Shown here piece by piece: positions 36,253 to 44,103 of a stretch of DNA of 64,000 nt. A model generated the notes under the pieces. It worked only from the letters and a program-made list of their open reading frames with translations. It was not told the DNA's origin and ran no database searches. This DNA is from Pseudopedobacter sp965218985 (GTDB lineage: Bacteria > Bacteroidota > Bacteroidia > Sphingobacteriales > Sphingobacteriaceae): NCBI GenBank assembly GCA_965218985.1, contig CBDCMP010000007.1, forward strand, positions 2,542,001 to 2,606,000, in the 5' to 3' direction. Numbering within the stretch: the first letter of the stretch is position 1; each line of letters opens with the position of its first letter. The translations under genes and the position numbers were made by a program.

Positions 36253-36664
36253 GGAAGTCAAAGCCAATTGGCAAGAAGCAGGCGTAAGAAATATTAGACT
36301 TAAATGGGTATGGGTGGGAGGTTCCAATAGTGGTATGGTTAGAGAAATATATTTGCCATCGATAGTATTTGGGCTGCCGACAAAATATCAGAACAGTGAC
36401 GGAGCAATAAAATATCTTAGCTATGAGGCAGCCGCAACTAAGGCTGCAAAGGTTACTGAGACAGCCAAGCTCTTAACTTATATGGAGTTTAGGGATAGTC
36501 CTTATTTGCCAGACGATGCTGCTGTAATTCAATATTTTAAGAGTGTGTTGGCAGCTGGTATGGCTACAGAACGAGGAACTGCCGGAGCAAATGGGTCGGG
36601 GAGCAGTTCAATTGTTTTTAGAGATGAAGTTAGAAGTTTTTTTAATCCCTATAGTTGCGAATAA
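36206..36664 (+). pseudogene. Headless coding fragment, possible displaced toxin C-terminus
   Basis: The frame is open from 36206 (after a TAA at 36203) to the stop at 36664, and its protein-like sequence continues well upstream of the first usable start (GTG at 36314): EISSKEVKANWQEAGVRNIR then LKWVWVGGSNSGMVREIYLP. It thus looks like the C-terminal 150 residues of a larger protein whose head is missing. No motif is recognised; the last part is Ala-rich, then Gly/Ser-rich, ending FFNPYSCE. In polymorphic toxin loci such headless tails lie behind the full gene as cassettes; that reading is inferred. Confidence 0.5.
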
Positions 36665-36935
36665 ATGAAATGCTGTCCTTTATCAATACAATATTGTTTT
36701 TATTCTGCTTGAAAATATTAAATGCGCAAACGATGTTATCACAATAAATAATCCCCGAGGCAGAGCCGTCGGGGTATTCAATGGAAGAAAGTTAATTTTC
36801 AGTTTTATGAAAACCTTAGGTTTTCAAACTTTCCTCTAAACCCCGGGGTAGAATCTCGAGGAATTCTTTAGATTAAATACAATAACCGTGACCTTTGCTA
36901 TCTTTTTGCCAACTATTTCTTATCCCGAACTCACG
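36665..36935. other. Gene-free right edge of the island
   Basis: The 271 bases contain the palindrome cluster (36753-36871) and about 60 AT-rich bases before the alcohol dehydrogenase fragment. No gene or clear insertion-sequence end is recognised. The last bases before the fragment read TCCCGAACTCACGTTATT, directly abutting the codon where dehydrogenase homology ends. Confidence 0.5.
36753..36871. repeat. Cluster of four palindromes at the island edge
   Basis: Four inverted repeats lie in 119 bases: CCCCGA/TCGGGG (36753-36774), TGAAAACC/GGTTTTCA (36808-36826), GAAAGTT/AACTTTC around it (36787-36833) and TCTAAA/TTTAGA (36836-36871) enclosing CCCCGGGG. The density suggests a folded mobile-element remnant or REP-like element. 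Confidence 0.65.
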
Positions 36936-37172
36936 TTATTTAGTGACTTCTTCACCTATGCGGGTCACTTTGCCTACAATCTCATGGCCAGGGACTACCG
37001 GATAAGTTGTTTTTCCCCATTCGTTACGGGCAGTGTGAATGTCTGAATGGCAAACCCCGCAATATAAAATCTCTATCTCAACATCTGCTGCTTCTGGTTC
37101 TCTTCTACTTAACTCAAATGGTGCTAGGGGCTTATCTGCTTTTTGAGCAGCGTATGCTTTTACTTGTGTCAT
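36936..37172 (-). pseudogene. 5' piece of the disrupted zinc alcohol dehydrogenase gene
   Basis: The 78-residue frame is the start of a YahK-like alcohol dehydrogenase. It has the catalytic zinc ligands in CGVCHSD (Cys41) and PGHEIVG (His63, Glu64) and stops immediately after RIGEEVTK, exactly where intact relatives continue with the hydrophobic strand leading to the structural-zinc loop. The 3' piece is at 24507-24893. The start ATG and upstream region are intact, so a short product may still be made but cannot be an active enzyme. Confidence 0.88.
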
Positions 37173-37275
37173 ATAATCATTTACAATTTAATGTTTAAAC
37201 ATCTACTTGTCCCATTAGTTTTAAAAATCATTCGGAACCAAGTTTATTCCTGATTCAAGAATTAAAGGATAAAAT

Positions 37276-37818
37276 TTAAAATTTTTCCTCTCTGGGAATG
37301 GTAGCCTCCTGAGAAGCATTGTCTAAATCCTTATCCAATTCATATAAATTTGCATTATTCCCTTTCACTTTAGAAGCCAGGCTATATTTATCCAACAAAT
37401 TATTGATCAAAGTCTCTTCTTCAATTTGTTCTTTCACAAACCATTGTGCAAAATTAAACGTAGCCCAATCCTTCTCTTCATGCGCCATATTCACGATCTC
37501 ATCTATTGATGCTGAATTATCAATTTCTTGCTGAAGAACTTTATTTAAACAATCTTCCATATTGGCGGGATCTGCGGGTGGTGCCGCTATAGCCTCGATT
37601 TTTGTGCTCCCTCCTCGGTCATTAATGAATTTTATGAACTTAAACATATGCTCGCGCTCTTCATGTGCATGTTTAAAAAGAAAATTCGCAACCCCGGCAT
37701 AGCTGTTCACTTCTGCCCAGGAAGCGTAGGAGAGATAAACCTGCGCCTGGTAAGCTTCTTTGGTCATTTGGTCATTTAATGCTCGCTCTATCGCATCTGA
37801 AATTCGCTTTGTTTTCAT
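37276..37818 (-). CDS. ftnA: Ferritin (non-haem, FtnA type)
   Basis: Iron-storage protein forming 24-subunit shells. The four-helix-bundle sequence carries the ferroxidase-site residues Glu21, Glu54 and His57 (HEEREHMFKF) and the later QQEID and EEETL glutamates. Length 180 is normal. The tail after the bundle is polar and variable. It originally lay next to the alcohol dehydrogenase, whose 5' piece follows on the same strand. Confidence 0.94.
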   Translation of the reverse strand: MKTKRISDAIERALNDQMTKEAYQAQVYLSYASWAEVNSYAGVANFLFKHAHEEREHMFKFIKFINDRGGSTKIEAIAAPPADPANMEDCLNKVLQQEIDNSASIDEIVNMAHEEKDWATFNFAQWFVKEQIEEETLINNLLDKYSLASKVKGNNANLYELDKDLDNASQEATIPREEKF

Positions 37819-38212
37819 TATTTTTTAAATTTTACTGTCGATTTATTAATGAGTTATCCATATTGATTTGCATGACTAAAAATCAGAAAGGTGATGCCTT
37901 CTTTTTAAGAATCAGTAATCTTTGGAGTTAGAACATTAAGTTAGATGAATAGTTTCCTATAATTAAGAATTGAGTTTTAGCAGTCTCAAATTTTATTTCT
38001 TCAGGAATTTAAAATAAACACTTTTTTGAACAGAAATCAAAGCAACGCTATTTTAGCAGGGTTGCTATCAATAGGTGATGCGGTACCTCCATGCCTCCTG
38101 CCTACAATTATAAATTTCAGCTGAACAAAGACATTCCGGATCTCTATTATAGACTTATTAAACTGTTACCAACCGAAAGTTCATCACTTCTATAATATTC
38201 CTTTTTCAAATA
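37819..38212. other. 394-base gap between ferritin and tatC
   Basis: The stretch is AT-rich. It contains a hairpin (AGCAAC 38041-38046 pairing with GTTGCT 38061-38066, with GCTA/TAGC nested) and a 34-codon open frame at 38091-38195 (plus strand) that reads like a piece of protein but has no support as a gene. The ferritin promoter should be in the first 100 bases but no clear boxes were seen. Confidence 0.5.
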
Positions 38213-39091
38213 TTATTTTGCAAAGAATTCTTTTTCTGCTTTTAGTTTACGTTTCTCCACTCTCGAAGATACAGATATACTCACCTCGTAAAGCAGAAAC
38301 AGTGGAAAACTCACCGTTAACATGGTAGGAATATCAGGAGTTGGAGTCACAATAGCTGCAATGACTAAGATAACGATCACAGCATATCTTCTCTTCTCTC
38401 TCATGAATTTGGGCGTCATGATGCCCAATTTGGAAAGGATGAAAATAATGATTGGCAATTCGAATACCGCCCCGGTGCATAAGGTTAAAGTGGCAACAGA
38501 TGACAGGTAAGAATCAATGGTGATGGTGTTTTCAATAGCACTACTAATCGTATAGTTAGTCAGAAAATTCACCGATAATGGGCAAACTATAAAATAACCA
38601 AACAAAATACCGATGATGAACAGGATGCTGGCATAAAAAACAAAGCCGCTGGCCGATTTGCGCTCGCTATCTTTTAATGCAGGCTTGATGAAACGCCAAA
38701 TCTCCCATAAGAGATAAGGAAAACTGAGCACCACGCCTGTCATCAATGCCGAGTTGATTTGCAAGGTAAATTGCCCTGCCATCTCTGTATTGATGATTTT
38801 ACCTGGAATGTTTGTGATGCAAAAACCTGGGCCCATATTGAAATAGGTGCCGATTTCACACATCTTCCTATAAGTCCAGAAATCCGCTCTATGCGGCCCC
38901 ATGATAATGGTGTCGAAAAGAAAATCATAATAGACAAAACAGAATATGGTGATGATCACCACTGCTATTGCCGCTCGGATCAAATGCCACCTTAACTCTT
39001 CCAAATGATCAAAAAAAGACATTTCCGCCTCTAAACTTTTTCCTTTTCTCCTGATGGATTCAATGATTCCGGGCTTTTCTTCTTTACTCAT
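38213..39091 (-). CDS. tatC: Sec-independent protein translocase TatC
   Basis: Core membrane subunit of the twin-arginine translocase. It has the N-terminal MSFFDHLEELRWH signature that binds the signal peptide, six membrane helices, and the later FELPI segment. About 18 extra residues precede the signature. No tatA/tatB gene is adjacent in this window. It lies downstream of accC on the same strand with a 75-base gap. Confidence 0.95.
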   Translation of the reverse strand: MSKEEKPGIIESIRRKGKSLEAEMSFFDHLEELRWHLIRAAIAVVIITIFCFVYYDFLFDTIIMGPHRADFWTYRKMCEIGTYFNMGPGFCITNIPGKIINTEMAGQFTLQINSALMTGVVLSFPYLLWEIWRFIKPALKDSERKSASGFVFYASILFIIGILFGYFIVCPLSVNFLTNYTISSAIENTITIDSYLSSVATLTLCTGAVFELPIIIFILSKLGIMTPKFMREKRRYAVIVILVIAAIVTPTPDIPTMLTVSFPLFLLYEVSISVSSRVEKRKLKAEKEFFAK

Positions 39092-39166
39092 TTTAAATTG
39101 CTTGACACAAAAATACCATTTTGCTTAAGATCAAAATGGTATATGATGTACTAAATTTTCATTGTT

Positions 39167-40513
39167 TTAGTTTTCCGGCGTGATATCAAAAGTCTCCATG
39201 AATTTGGTGGTAAAATTACCGGCTCTAAAATTTGGATCTTTCAGCAACATCAAATGAAACGGGATGGTGGTTTTAACACCTTCTATCACAAATTCACTCA
39301 AAGCCCGTTCCATGGTGTTCAAAGCTTCTTCACGGGTTTGTGCCACACAAATCAGTTTTGCAATCATGGAATCATAATTAGGTGGAATCACATAACCGGC
39401 ATATACGTGTGTATCCACCCTCACACCATGCCCGCCAGGTGAATGAAAATGGGTGATCTTTCCTGGTGATGGCCTGAAATTATTGAAAGGGTCCTCTGCA
39501 TTTATCCTGCATTCTATGGCGCACATCTCTGGTGTGTAAGATTTGCCTGAGATAGGAATGCCTGCTGCAACTTTTATCTGTTCTTTAATTAAATCAAAAT
39601 TGATGACCTCCTCCGTCACCGGATGTTCCACCTGAATACGGGTGTTCATCTCCATGAAGTAGAAGTTACGATGTTTATCCACCAAAAACTCCACGGTTCC
39701 GGCTCCTTCATAATTTACTGCCATCGCCCCCTTGATGGCCGCTTCTCCCATTCTTTCCCTTAATTCAGGGGTCATGAATGGAGACGGGGCTTCCTCCACC
39801 AATTTTTGATGGCGACGCTGAATGGAGCAATCTCTTTCTGACAAATGGCAAACTTTGCCAAACTGATCTCCAATTACCTGAATTTCAATATGCCTTGGAT
39901 CCTCGATGTATTTCTCCAGATACATCCCGTCATTTCCAAATGCCGCAGCAGATTCCTGTCGGGCAGAATTCCACGCCTCTTCAAAATCCTCATCTTTCGA
40001 AACCTGTCTCATCCCTCTTCCTCCACCACCGGCTGTTGCTTTGAGAATCACAGGATAACCAATTTTATTAGCGATTTTCAGGCCATGTTTTACATCGGTC
40101 AATAACCCTTCTGAACCGGGGATGGTTGGTACCCCGGCCAGTTTCATGGTATCCTTGGCTGAAGCCTTGTCGCCCATTCCATTGATTTGTTCTGCTGTCG
40201 CTCCAATGAATTTGATACCATATTCATGACAAATGGCTGAGAATTTCGCATTCTCTGATAAGAATCCGTAACCAGGATGTATGGCGTCTGCATTGGTTAA
40301 TTCTGCTGCAGAGATGATATTGGGTATATTCAGATAAGAATCTTTACTTGCTGGCGGCCCAATACAAACCGCTTCATCGGCAAAGCGAACATGTAAGCTT
40401 TCTCTATCAGCGGTGGAGTAAACCGCCACAGTTTTTATGCCCATCTCTTTACAGGTACGGATGATACGAAGGGCAATCTCTCCTCTATTTGCTATCAGTA
40501 TTTTTTTAAACAT
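39167..40513 (-). CDS. accC: Biotin carboxylase subunit of acetyl-CoA carboxylase
   Basis: Carboxylates biotin on AccB with ATP and bicarbonate, the first step of fatty-acid synthesis. The N-terminal KKILIANRGEIALRI, the ATP-grasp glycine loop GGGGRGMRQV and the EMNTRIQVEHPVTE segment are intact. The ATG at 40513 gives the standard start; an upstream TTG at 40522 adds only three residues. About 448 residues, normal. The gene follows accB after 76 bases. Confidence 0.97.
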   Translation of the reverse strand: MFKKILIANRGEIALRIIRTCKEMGIKTVAVYSTADRESLHVRFADEAVCIGPPASKDSYLNIPNIISAAELTNADAIHPGYGFLSENAKFSAICHEYGIKFIGATAEQINGMGDKASAKDTMKLAGVPTIPGSEGLLTDVKHGLKIANKIGYPVILKATAGGGGRGMRQVSKDEDFEEAWNSARQESAAAFGNDGMYLEKYIEDPRHIEIQVIGDQFGKVCHLSERDCSIQRRHQKLVEEAPSPFMTPELRERMGEAAIKGAMAVNYEGAGTVEFLVDKHRNFYFMEMNTRIQVEHPVTEEVINFDLIKEQIKVAAGIPISGKSYTPEMCAIECRINAEDPFNNFRPSPGKITHFHSPGGHGVRVDTHVYAGYVIPPNYDSMIAKLICVAQTREEALNTMERALSEFVIEGVKTTIPFHLMLLKDPNFRAGNFTTKFMETFDITPEN

Positions 40514-40589
40514 TCTATTCAATTTGTCGATTTGTTCATTTGCTATATTAACCCTTCATAGGTAATGTTTTGGCTAATTGACAAATTGA

Positions 40590-41057
40590 TTAGGCCGGTT
40601 CCACTAAAAACAAAGGCTGATCATACTCAACCGGTTGCGAGTTATCCACCAAAACTTTCACAATCTTTCCTGAAACTTCTGATTCTATTTCATTAAACAA
40701 TTTCATGGCCTCAATGATACATAGCACTTGTCCGGGAGAAATTTCGTCTCCAACGTTTGCAAAGCTTGCCTTATCAGGAGATGAAGAACGATAAAATGTA
40801 CCGATCATGGGCGACTTTATGGTGAGGTATTTAGATTCATCCACAGGGGCTGGTGCCGCAGGAGCGTTCACCGGAGCAGGCTGCTGGATAATTTGAGGAG
40901 CTTGTTGCGCAACAGGCAAAGAAGCTGTCACATAAGTTGGTTCCTGGTTTGTTTTTATGGTGATTTTAAAATCCTTTTCTTCAATTGACACTTCATTCAC
41001 TCCTGATTTTGACACGAATTTAATCAGGTCTTGAATTTGTTTAATATCCATTCCCAT
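40590..41057 (-). CDS. accB: Biotin carboxyl carrier protein of acetyl-CoA carboxylase
   Basis: Carries biotin between AccC and the carboxyltransferase. The biotinylation motif EAMKLFNE places biotin on Lys119, and the thumb segment (SPGQ, IGTFYRSSSPD) typical of AccB precedes it. An Ala/Pro-rich flexible linker covers about 45-72. Two start codons (41057, 41051) are two codons apart. It lies between fabH and accC. Confidence 0.97.
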   Translation of the reverse strand: MGMDIKQIQDLIKFVSKSGVNEVSIEEKDFKITIKTNQEPTYVTASLPVAQQAPQIIQQPAPVNAPAAPAPVDESKYLTIKSPMIGTFYRSSSPDKASFANVGDEISPGQVLCIIEAMKLFNEIESEVSGKIVKVLVDNSQPVEYDQPLFLVEPA

Positions 41058-41122
41058 TTAAAGTGGTTTTAATTGTGATTAATTTAGAAATCTAATATAA
41101 CAATTATCTGTAAATACACATT

Positions 41123-42112
41123 CTAGTAAGCCCATTTAAGATAAACGGAACCCCAGGTAAATCCGCCGCCAAATGCAGCCAGAACAATGTTGTCACCTTT
41201 TTTCAATTTATCCTCCCATTCCCATAAACATAATGGAATGGTTCCGTTGGTGGTGTTTCCATATCTTTCAATATTGATCATCACTTTCTCAGCACCTATA
41301 CCCATACGGTTTGCAGTGGCATCTATGATTCGTTTATTGGCTTGATGAGGTACTAACCAGGCAATATCTTCTGCTGTCAGATTATTTTTGTCCATGATTT
41401 GGGCAGCTACATCAGCCATGTTGGTCACAGCGAACTTGAAAACTGCCTGGCCTTCCTGGTAAACCGCATGCTCATTCGCATCCACTGTCTCATGAGTGGC
41501 TGGTTTTAAAGAGCCTCCGGCTTTTTGGTGTAAATAGATTTTACCTGAACCGTCACTTTTTAAAATAGAATCAATAACGCCATAACCCTCTGTGTTGGGT
41601 TCCAATAACACAGCACCGCAACCATCTCCGAAAATGATACAAGTCACCCTGTCCTCATAGTTGATGATGGAAGACATTTTATCGCCACCAATCACTAAAA
41701 CTTTTTGATGCTTTCCAGATTCTATAAATTGTGCTCCGGTTGATAGTCCGTAGATGAATCCTGAACATGCCGCCTGCAAATCGTAACCCCAGGCATTTTT
41801 GGCACCGATTTTATCTGCCAAAATATTTGCGGTTGCCGGAAAAGGCATATCTGGTGTGGTGGTGCAAAAAATGATTAAATCTATTTCATTGGCACCGATC
41901 CCTCTTTTCTTCAAAAGGCCTTCCACAGCATGAACCGCCATGTCTGAAGTTGCCAGACCTTCACCTTTTAATATTCTTCTCTCTTTTATACCCGTTCTGC
42001 TGGTTATCCACTCATCGTTGGTATCAACCATGGTTTCTAATTCCTGATTAGTTAAAATATAATCAGGAACATAACCATTTACAGCAGTGATTGCAGCATG
42101 AATTTTACTCAT
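41123..42112 (-). CDS. fabH: 3-oxoacyl-ACP synthase III
   Basis: Condenses acetyl-CoA with malonyl-ACP to start fatty-acid chains. The catalytic triad is visible: Cys116 (QAACSGF), His256 (VPHQANKRI) and Asn286 (GNTTNGT). Length 329 is normal. It follows plsX after 12 bases, as in many bacteria, and probably shares its transcript. Confidence 0.97.
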   Translation of the reverse strand: MSKIHAAITAVNGYVPDYILTNQELETMVDTNDEWITSRTGIKERRILKGEGLATSDMAVHAVEGLLKKRGIGANEIDLIIFCTTTPDMPFPATANILADKIGAKNAWGYDLQAACSGFIYGLSTGAQFIESGKHQKVLVIGGDKMSSIINYEDRVTCIIFGDGCGAVLLEPNTEGYGVIDSILKSDGSGKIYLHQKAGGSLKPATHETVDANEHAVYQEGQAVFKFAVTNMADVAAQIMDKNNLTAEDIAWLVPHQANKRIIDATANRMGIGAEKVMINIERYGNTTNGTIPLCLWEWEDKLKKGDNIVLAAFGGGFTWGSVYLKWAY

Positions 42113-42124
42113 AATTAGGTGTGT

Positions 42125-43069
42125 TTATGAACTGAAAGCCGTTTTAAACCTTTCAATAATTTTGGTCGCCACCATGTCTTTAGACAATAGCACCATATTT
42201 TTTATAGCTTCCGGGCTGGATATTCCATGTCCGATGATCACTGCGGCATTCACTCCCAATATAGGGCTTCCCCCGTATTGTTCATAATTGAACCTGTCAA
42301 AAAATTCATCTTTCATCCCCTTTTTGAGGGTTAAAACATAAAATGATTCTGCGAGCTTTAACATCACATTCCCTGTGAATCCATCACAAACTATCACATC
42401 AGCCTTATCATTGAACAAATCCCGGCCTTCCATATTTCCGATAAAATTGAATTGAGGGCTATCTTTCATTAATGGATGACTGGACATGGTTAGCAAGTTG
42501 CCCTTCTCCTCCTCTTCTCCAATGTTCATTAATCCCACGTTGGGCTGCTGGATGTTGTAGACGTATTTAGCGTAAAGGCTCCCCAAAATCCCGAACTGAA
42601 CCAAATTTTCCGGTTTACAATCTGCATTGGCACCCGCATCCAGCATGATGCCAAAGCCTCCCCTGACTTTCGGAATAATAGTGGAAATGGCAGGACGCAG
42701 CACACCGGGTATAGCTTTCACGCTGAACAAAGCCCCAACCAGCATTGCCCCTGTGTTTCCTGCGGATGCAAAAGAATCTAATTTTCCTTCTTTTAAAAGC
42801 TGGAATCCTACAGAAATACTCGAATTGGGTTTTTGAACAATAGCTTTGGTGGGATGTTCTCCCATACCAATCACCTCAGAAGTTTGAATGTACTCAAAAT
42901 GATCAGGATTGAAATCCTGCTCGTCAAGAATGGGGGTGATGACTTGCTTATCTCCTAAGAGTACCAAATGCTGGTCCTTTGAAAGGTTGGCTTGCGCTGC
43001 TATCGCTCCTAAAACGGTTGCTTTGGGCGCATAATCGCCACCCATGATATCTAAGCCAATTCTCATCAA
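42125..43069 (-). CDS. plsX: Phosphate acyltransferase PlsX
   Basis: Makes acyl-phosphate from acyl-ACP for phosphatidic acid synthesis. The N-terminal IGLDIMGGDYAPKA, the HPTKAI segment and the glycine-rich SAGNTGAMLVGA segment are typical. Length 314. It stands between rpmF and fabH, the common bacterial order. A long inverted repeat separates it from rpmF. Confidence 0.96.
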   Translation of the reverse strand: MMRIGLDIMGGDYAPKATVLGAIAAQANLSKDQHLVLLGDKQVITPILDEQDFNPDHFEYIQTSEVIGMGEHPTKAIVQKPNSSISVGFQLLKEGKLDSFASAGNTGAMLVGALFSVKAIPGVLRPAISTIIPKVRGGFGIMLDAGANADCKPENLVQFGILGSLYAKYVYNIQQPNVGLMNIGEEEEKGNLLTMSSHPLMKDSPQFNFIGNMEGRDLFNDKADVIVCDGFTGNVMLKLAESFYVLTLKKGMKDEFFDRFNYEQYGGSPILGVNAAVIIGHGISSPEAIKNMVLLSKDMVATKIIERFKTAFSS

Positions 43070-43142
43070 GATTTAATAATGCTCTTTGTGAAGATTAAAA
43101 CCATTAAGGTTTATGAATGCTTTATTTATTGCATAACAAAGA

Positions 43143-43191
43143 ACCCTTGTACAAGTTTTCTTTCCTAAAATTGAAAGTCTTGTACAAGGGT
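43143..43191. promoter_or_regulatory. 13-bp inverted repeat between rpmF and plsX (attenuator or terminator)
   Basis: ACCCTTGTACAAG (43143-43155) and CTTGTACAAGGGT (43179-43191) are perfect complements around a 23-base loop. On the minus strand the stem is followed by AT-rich sequence without a clean T-run. It could partly end rpmF transcripts or protect the 3' end. Confidence 0.6.
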
Positions 43192-43208
43192 CCCTCATGC
43201 TTATTTCA

Positions 43209-43400
43209 CTAAGCTATTGAAGTGTTCTCAATCAATAATTTGCCTTTAAAATAAAGGTTACCATCTACATTATACGCTCTGTGTGGCAAATGAACCGCAC
43301 CGGTTTCTTTATCAGTCCATAATGATGGAGCTTCTGCTTTGTAGTGGGTTCTTCTTTTATCTCTTCTTGATTTAGAGATCTTGCGCTTTGGATGTGCCAT
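43209..43400 (-). CDS. rpmF: 50S ribosomal protein L32
   Basis: Small ribosomal protein of 63 residues with the standard start MAHPKRKISKSRRDKRRTHY and the basic N-terminal half. It shows no zinc-binding CxxC pairs, so it is the zinc-free form. It follows the DUF177 gene by 12 bases, the conserved yceD-rpmF pair. Confidence 0.97.
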   Translation of the reverse strand: MAHPKRKISKSRRDKRRTHYKAEAPSLWTDKETGAVHLPHRAYNVDGNLYFKGKLLIENTSIA

Positions 43401-43412
43401 CTTTTCCTATTT

Positions 43413-43946
43413 TTAATTTTTCCTTATGTTCTTTAATGCATCCCAACGGGGATCATCTCTGTCATTCTTTTGTTCCTGTAATTCTGAAAACTCTTTTAAC
43501 TTAGAGAGCATCTCCAGATCGCAGGCAGGTGTATTTCCAGGATCATCACATACATTGATGTAAGGAGCCGCTAAATTGATCATTTCATATATAAAAGCTG
43601 AAACATCAATTTGGTTTTCATTCTTCGTCAGGATAACCACCTCTTCTGTATCCATTAAATCCTCTATTTCTGAGAATTTAGCGATCAGCCGATCTTTGGC
43701 ACCCACCTGATATTGAAAATCAGCTAAGCAACGGTCACAATTCAGCTGGATCATCCCGGTGATATGGAAGTCGAGAACCATCATGGTTTCTTGCTTATCC
43801 ATCAAAAGCTCCACTTTTAACAGCCCATCCTTAACCAAAGAGTATTCAAATTCATCGAAAAAATGCCCATCAACTTCAAAAGCGAATTGATGCTGCCCAA
43901 TTTTTAATCCCGAAAAGGGAATTGAATATTGCTTTAACGATTTCAA
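43413..43946 (-). CDS. yceD: DUF177 (YceD-type) protein
   Basis: A 177-residue protein with the paired cysteines NCDRC and the later CDDPG/ACDLE cysteines of the family. The C-terminal DPRWDALKNIRK motif is highly conserved in bacterial YceD proteins. In E. coli and plants it is linked to 23S rRNA processing; the role here is inferred from family and the neighbouring rpmF. In related genomes it normally follows pdxA, but here a methyltransferase gene lies between. Confidence 0.9.
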   Translation of the reverse strand: MKSLKQYSIPFSGLKIGQHQFAFEVDGHFFDEFEYSLVKDGLLKVELLMDKQETMMVLDFHITGMIQLNCDRCLADFQYQVGAKDRLIAKFSEIEDLMDTEEVVILTKNENQIDVSAFIYEMINLAAPYINVCDDPGNTPACDLEMLSKLKEFSELQEQKNDRDDPRWDALKNIRKN

Positions 43947-44103
43947 AGTTCGACAATTAAGCCTGCAAATTTAGGAAAAATAATTTAGCTGCACAGGTTT
44001 TTTTCAAAAAGAGCTTTTAGTGGTCCTCTCATTTTCACTGGGCTCAAAGACAAGGTCAATGAGATCATCGCCATTCAACACTTATTTGCTGGAAGAATTG
44101 TAC

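Larger units (their letters stand above)
24894..36935. mobile_element. About 12-kb accessory island inside the alcohol dehydrogenase gene
   Basis: The limits are set by the two alcohol dehydrogenase pieces, not by recognised ends. Inside lie four GT-C-type glycosyltransferase genes, an FAD oxidoreductase, a lipoprotein resembling a polymorphic toxin, small AT-rich genes and, at the right edge, a cluster of palindromes. No integrase, transposase or attachment repeat was found, so the entry mechanism is unknown; homologous exchange or a vanished insertion sequence are both possible. Several genes within are broken. Confidence 0.65.

Noticed and set aside
24894..36935. Integrative element with recognisable att sites
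   Set aside because: No integrase, tRNA target or flanking direct repeat could be found at the edges by eye.
44004..44081. 25-codon minus-strand frame after the methyltransferase (VLNGDDLIDLVFEPSENERT) as a restriction-enzyme remnant
   Set aside because: Too short, and no recognisable similarity; it remains only a curiosity.
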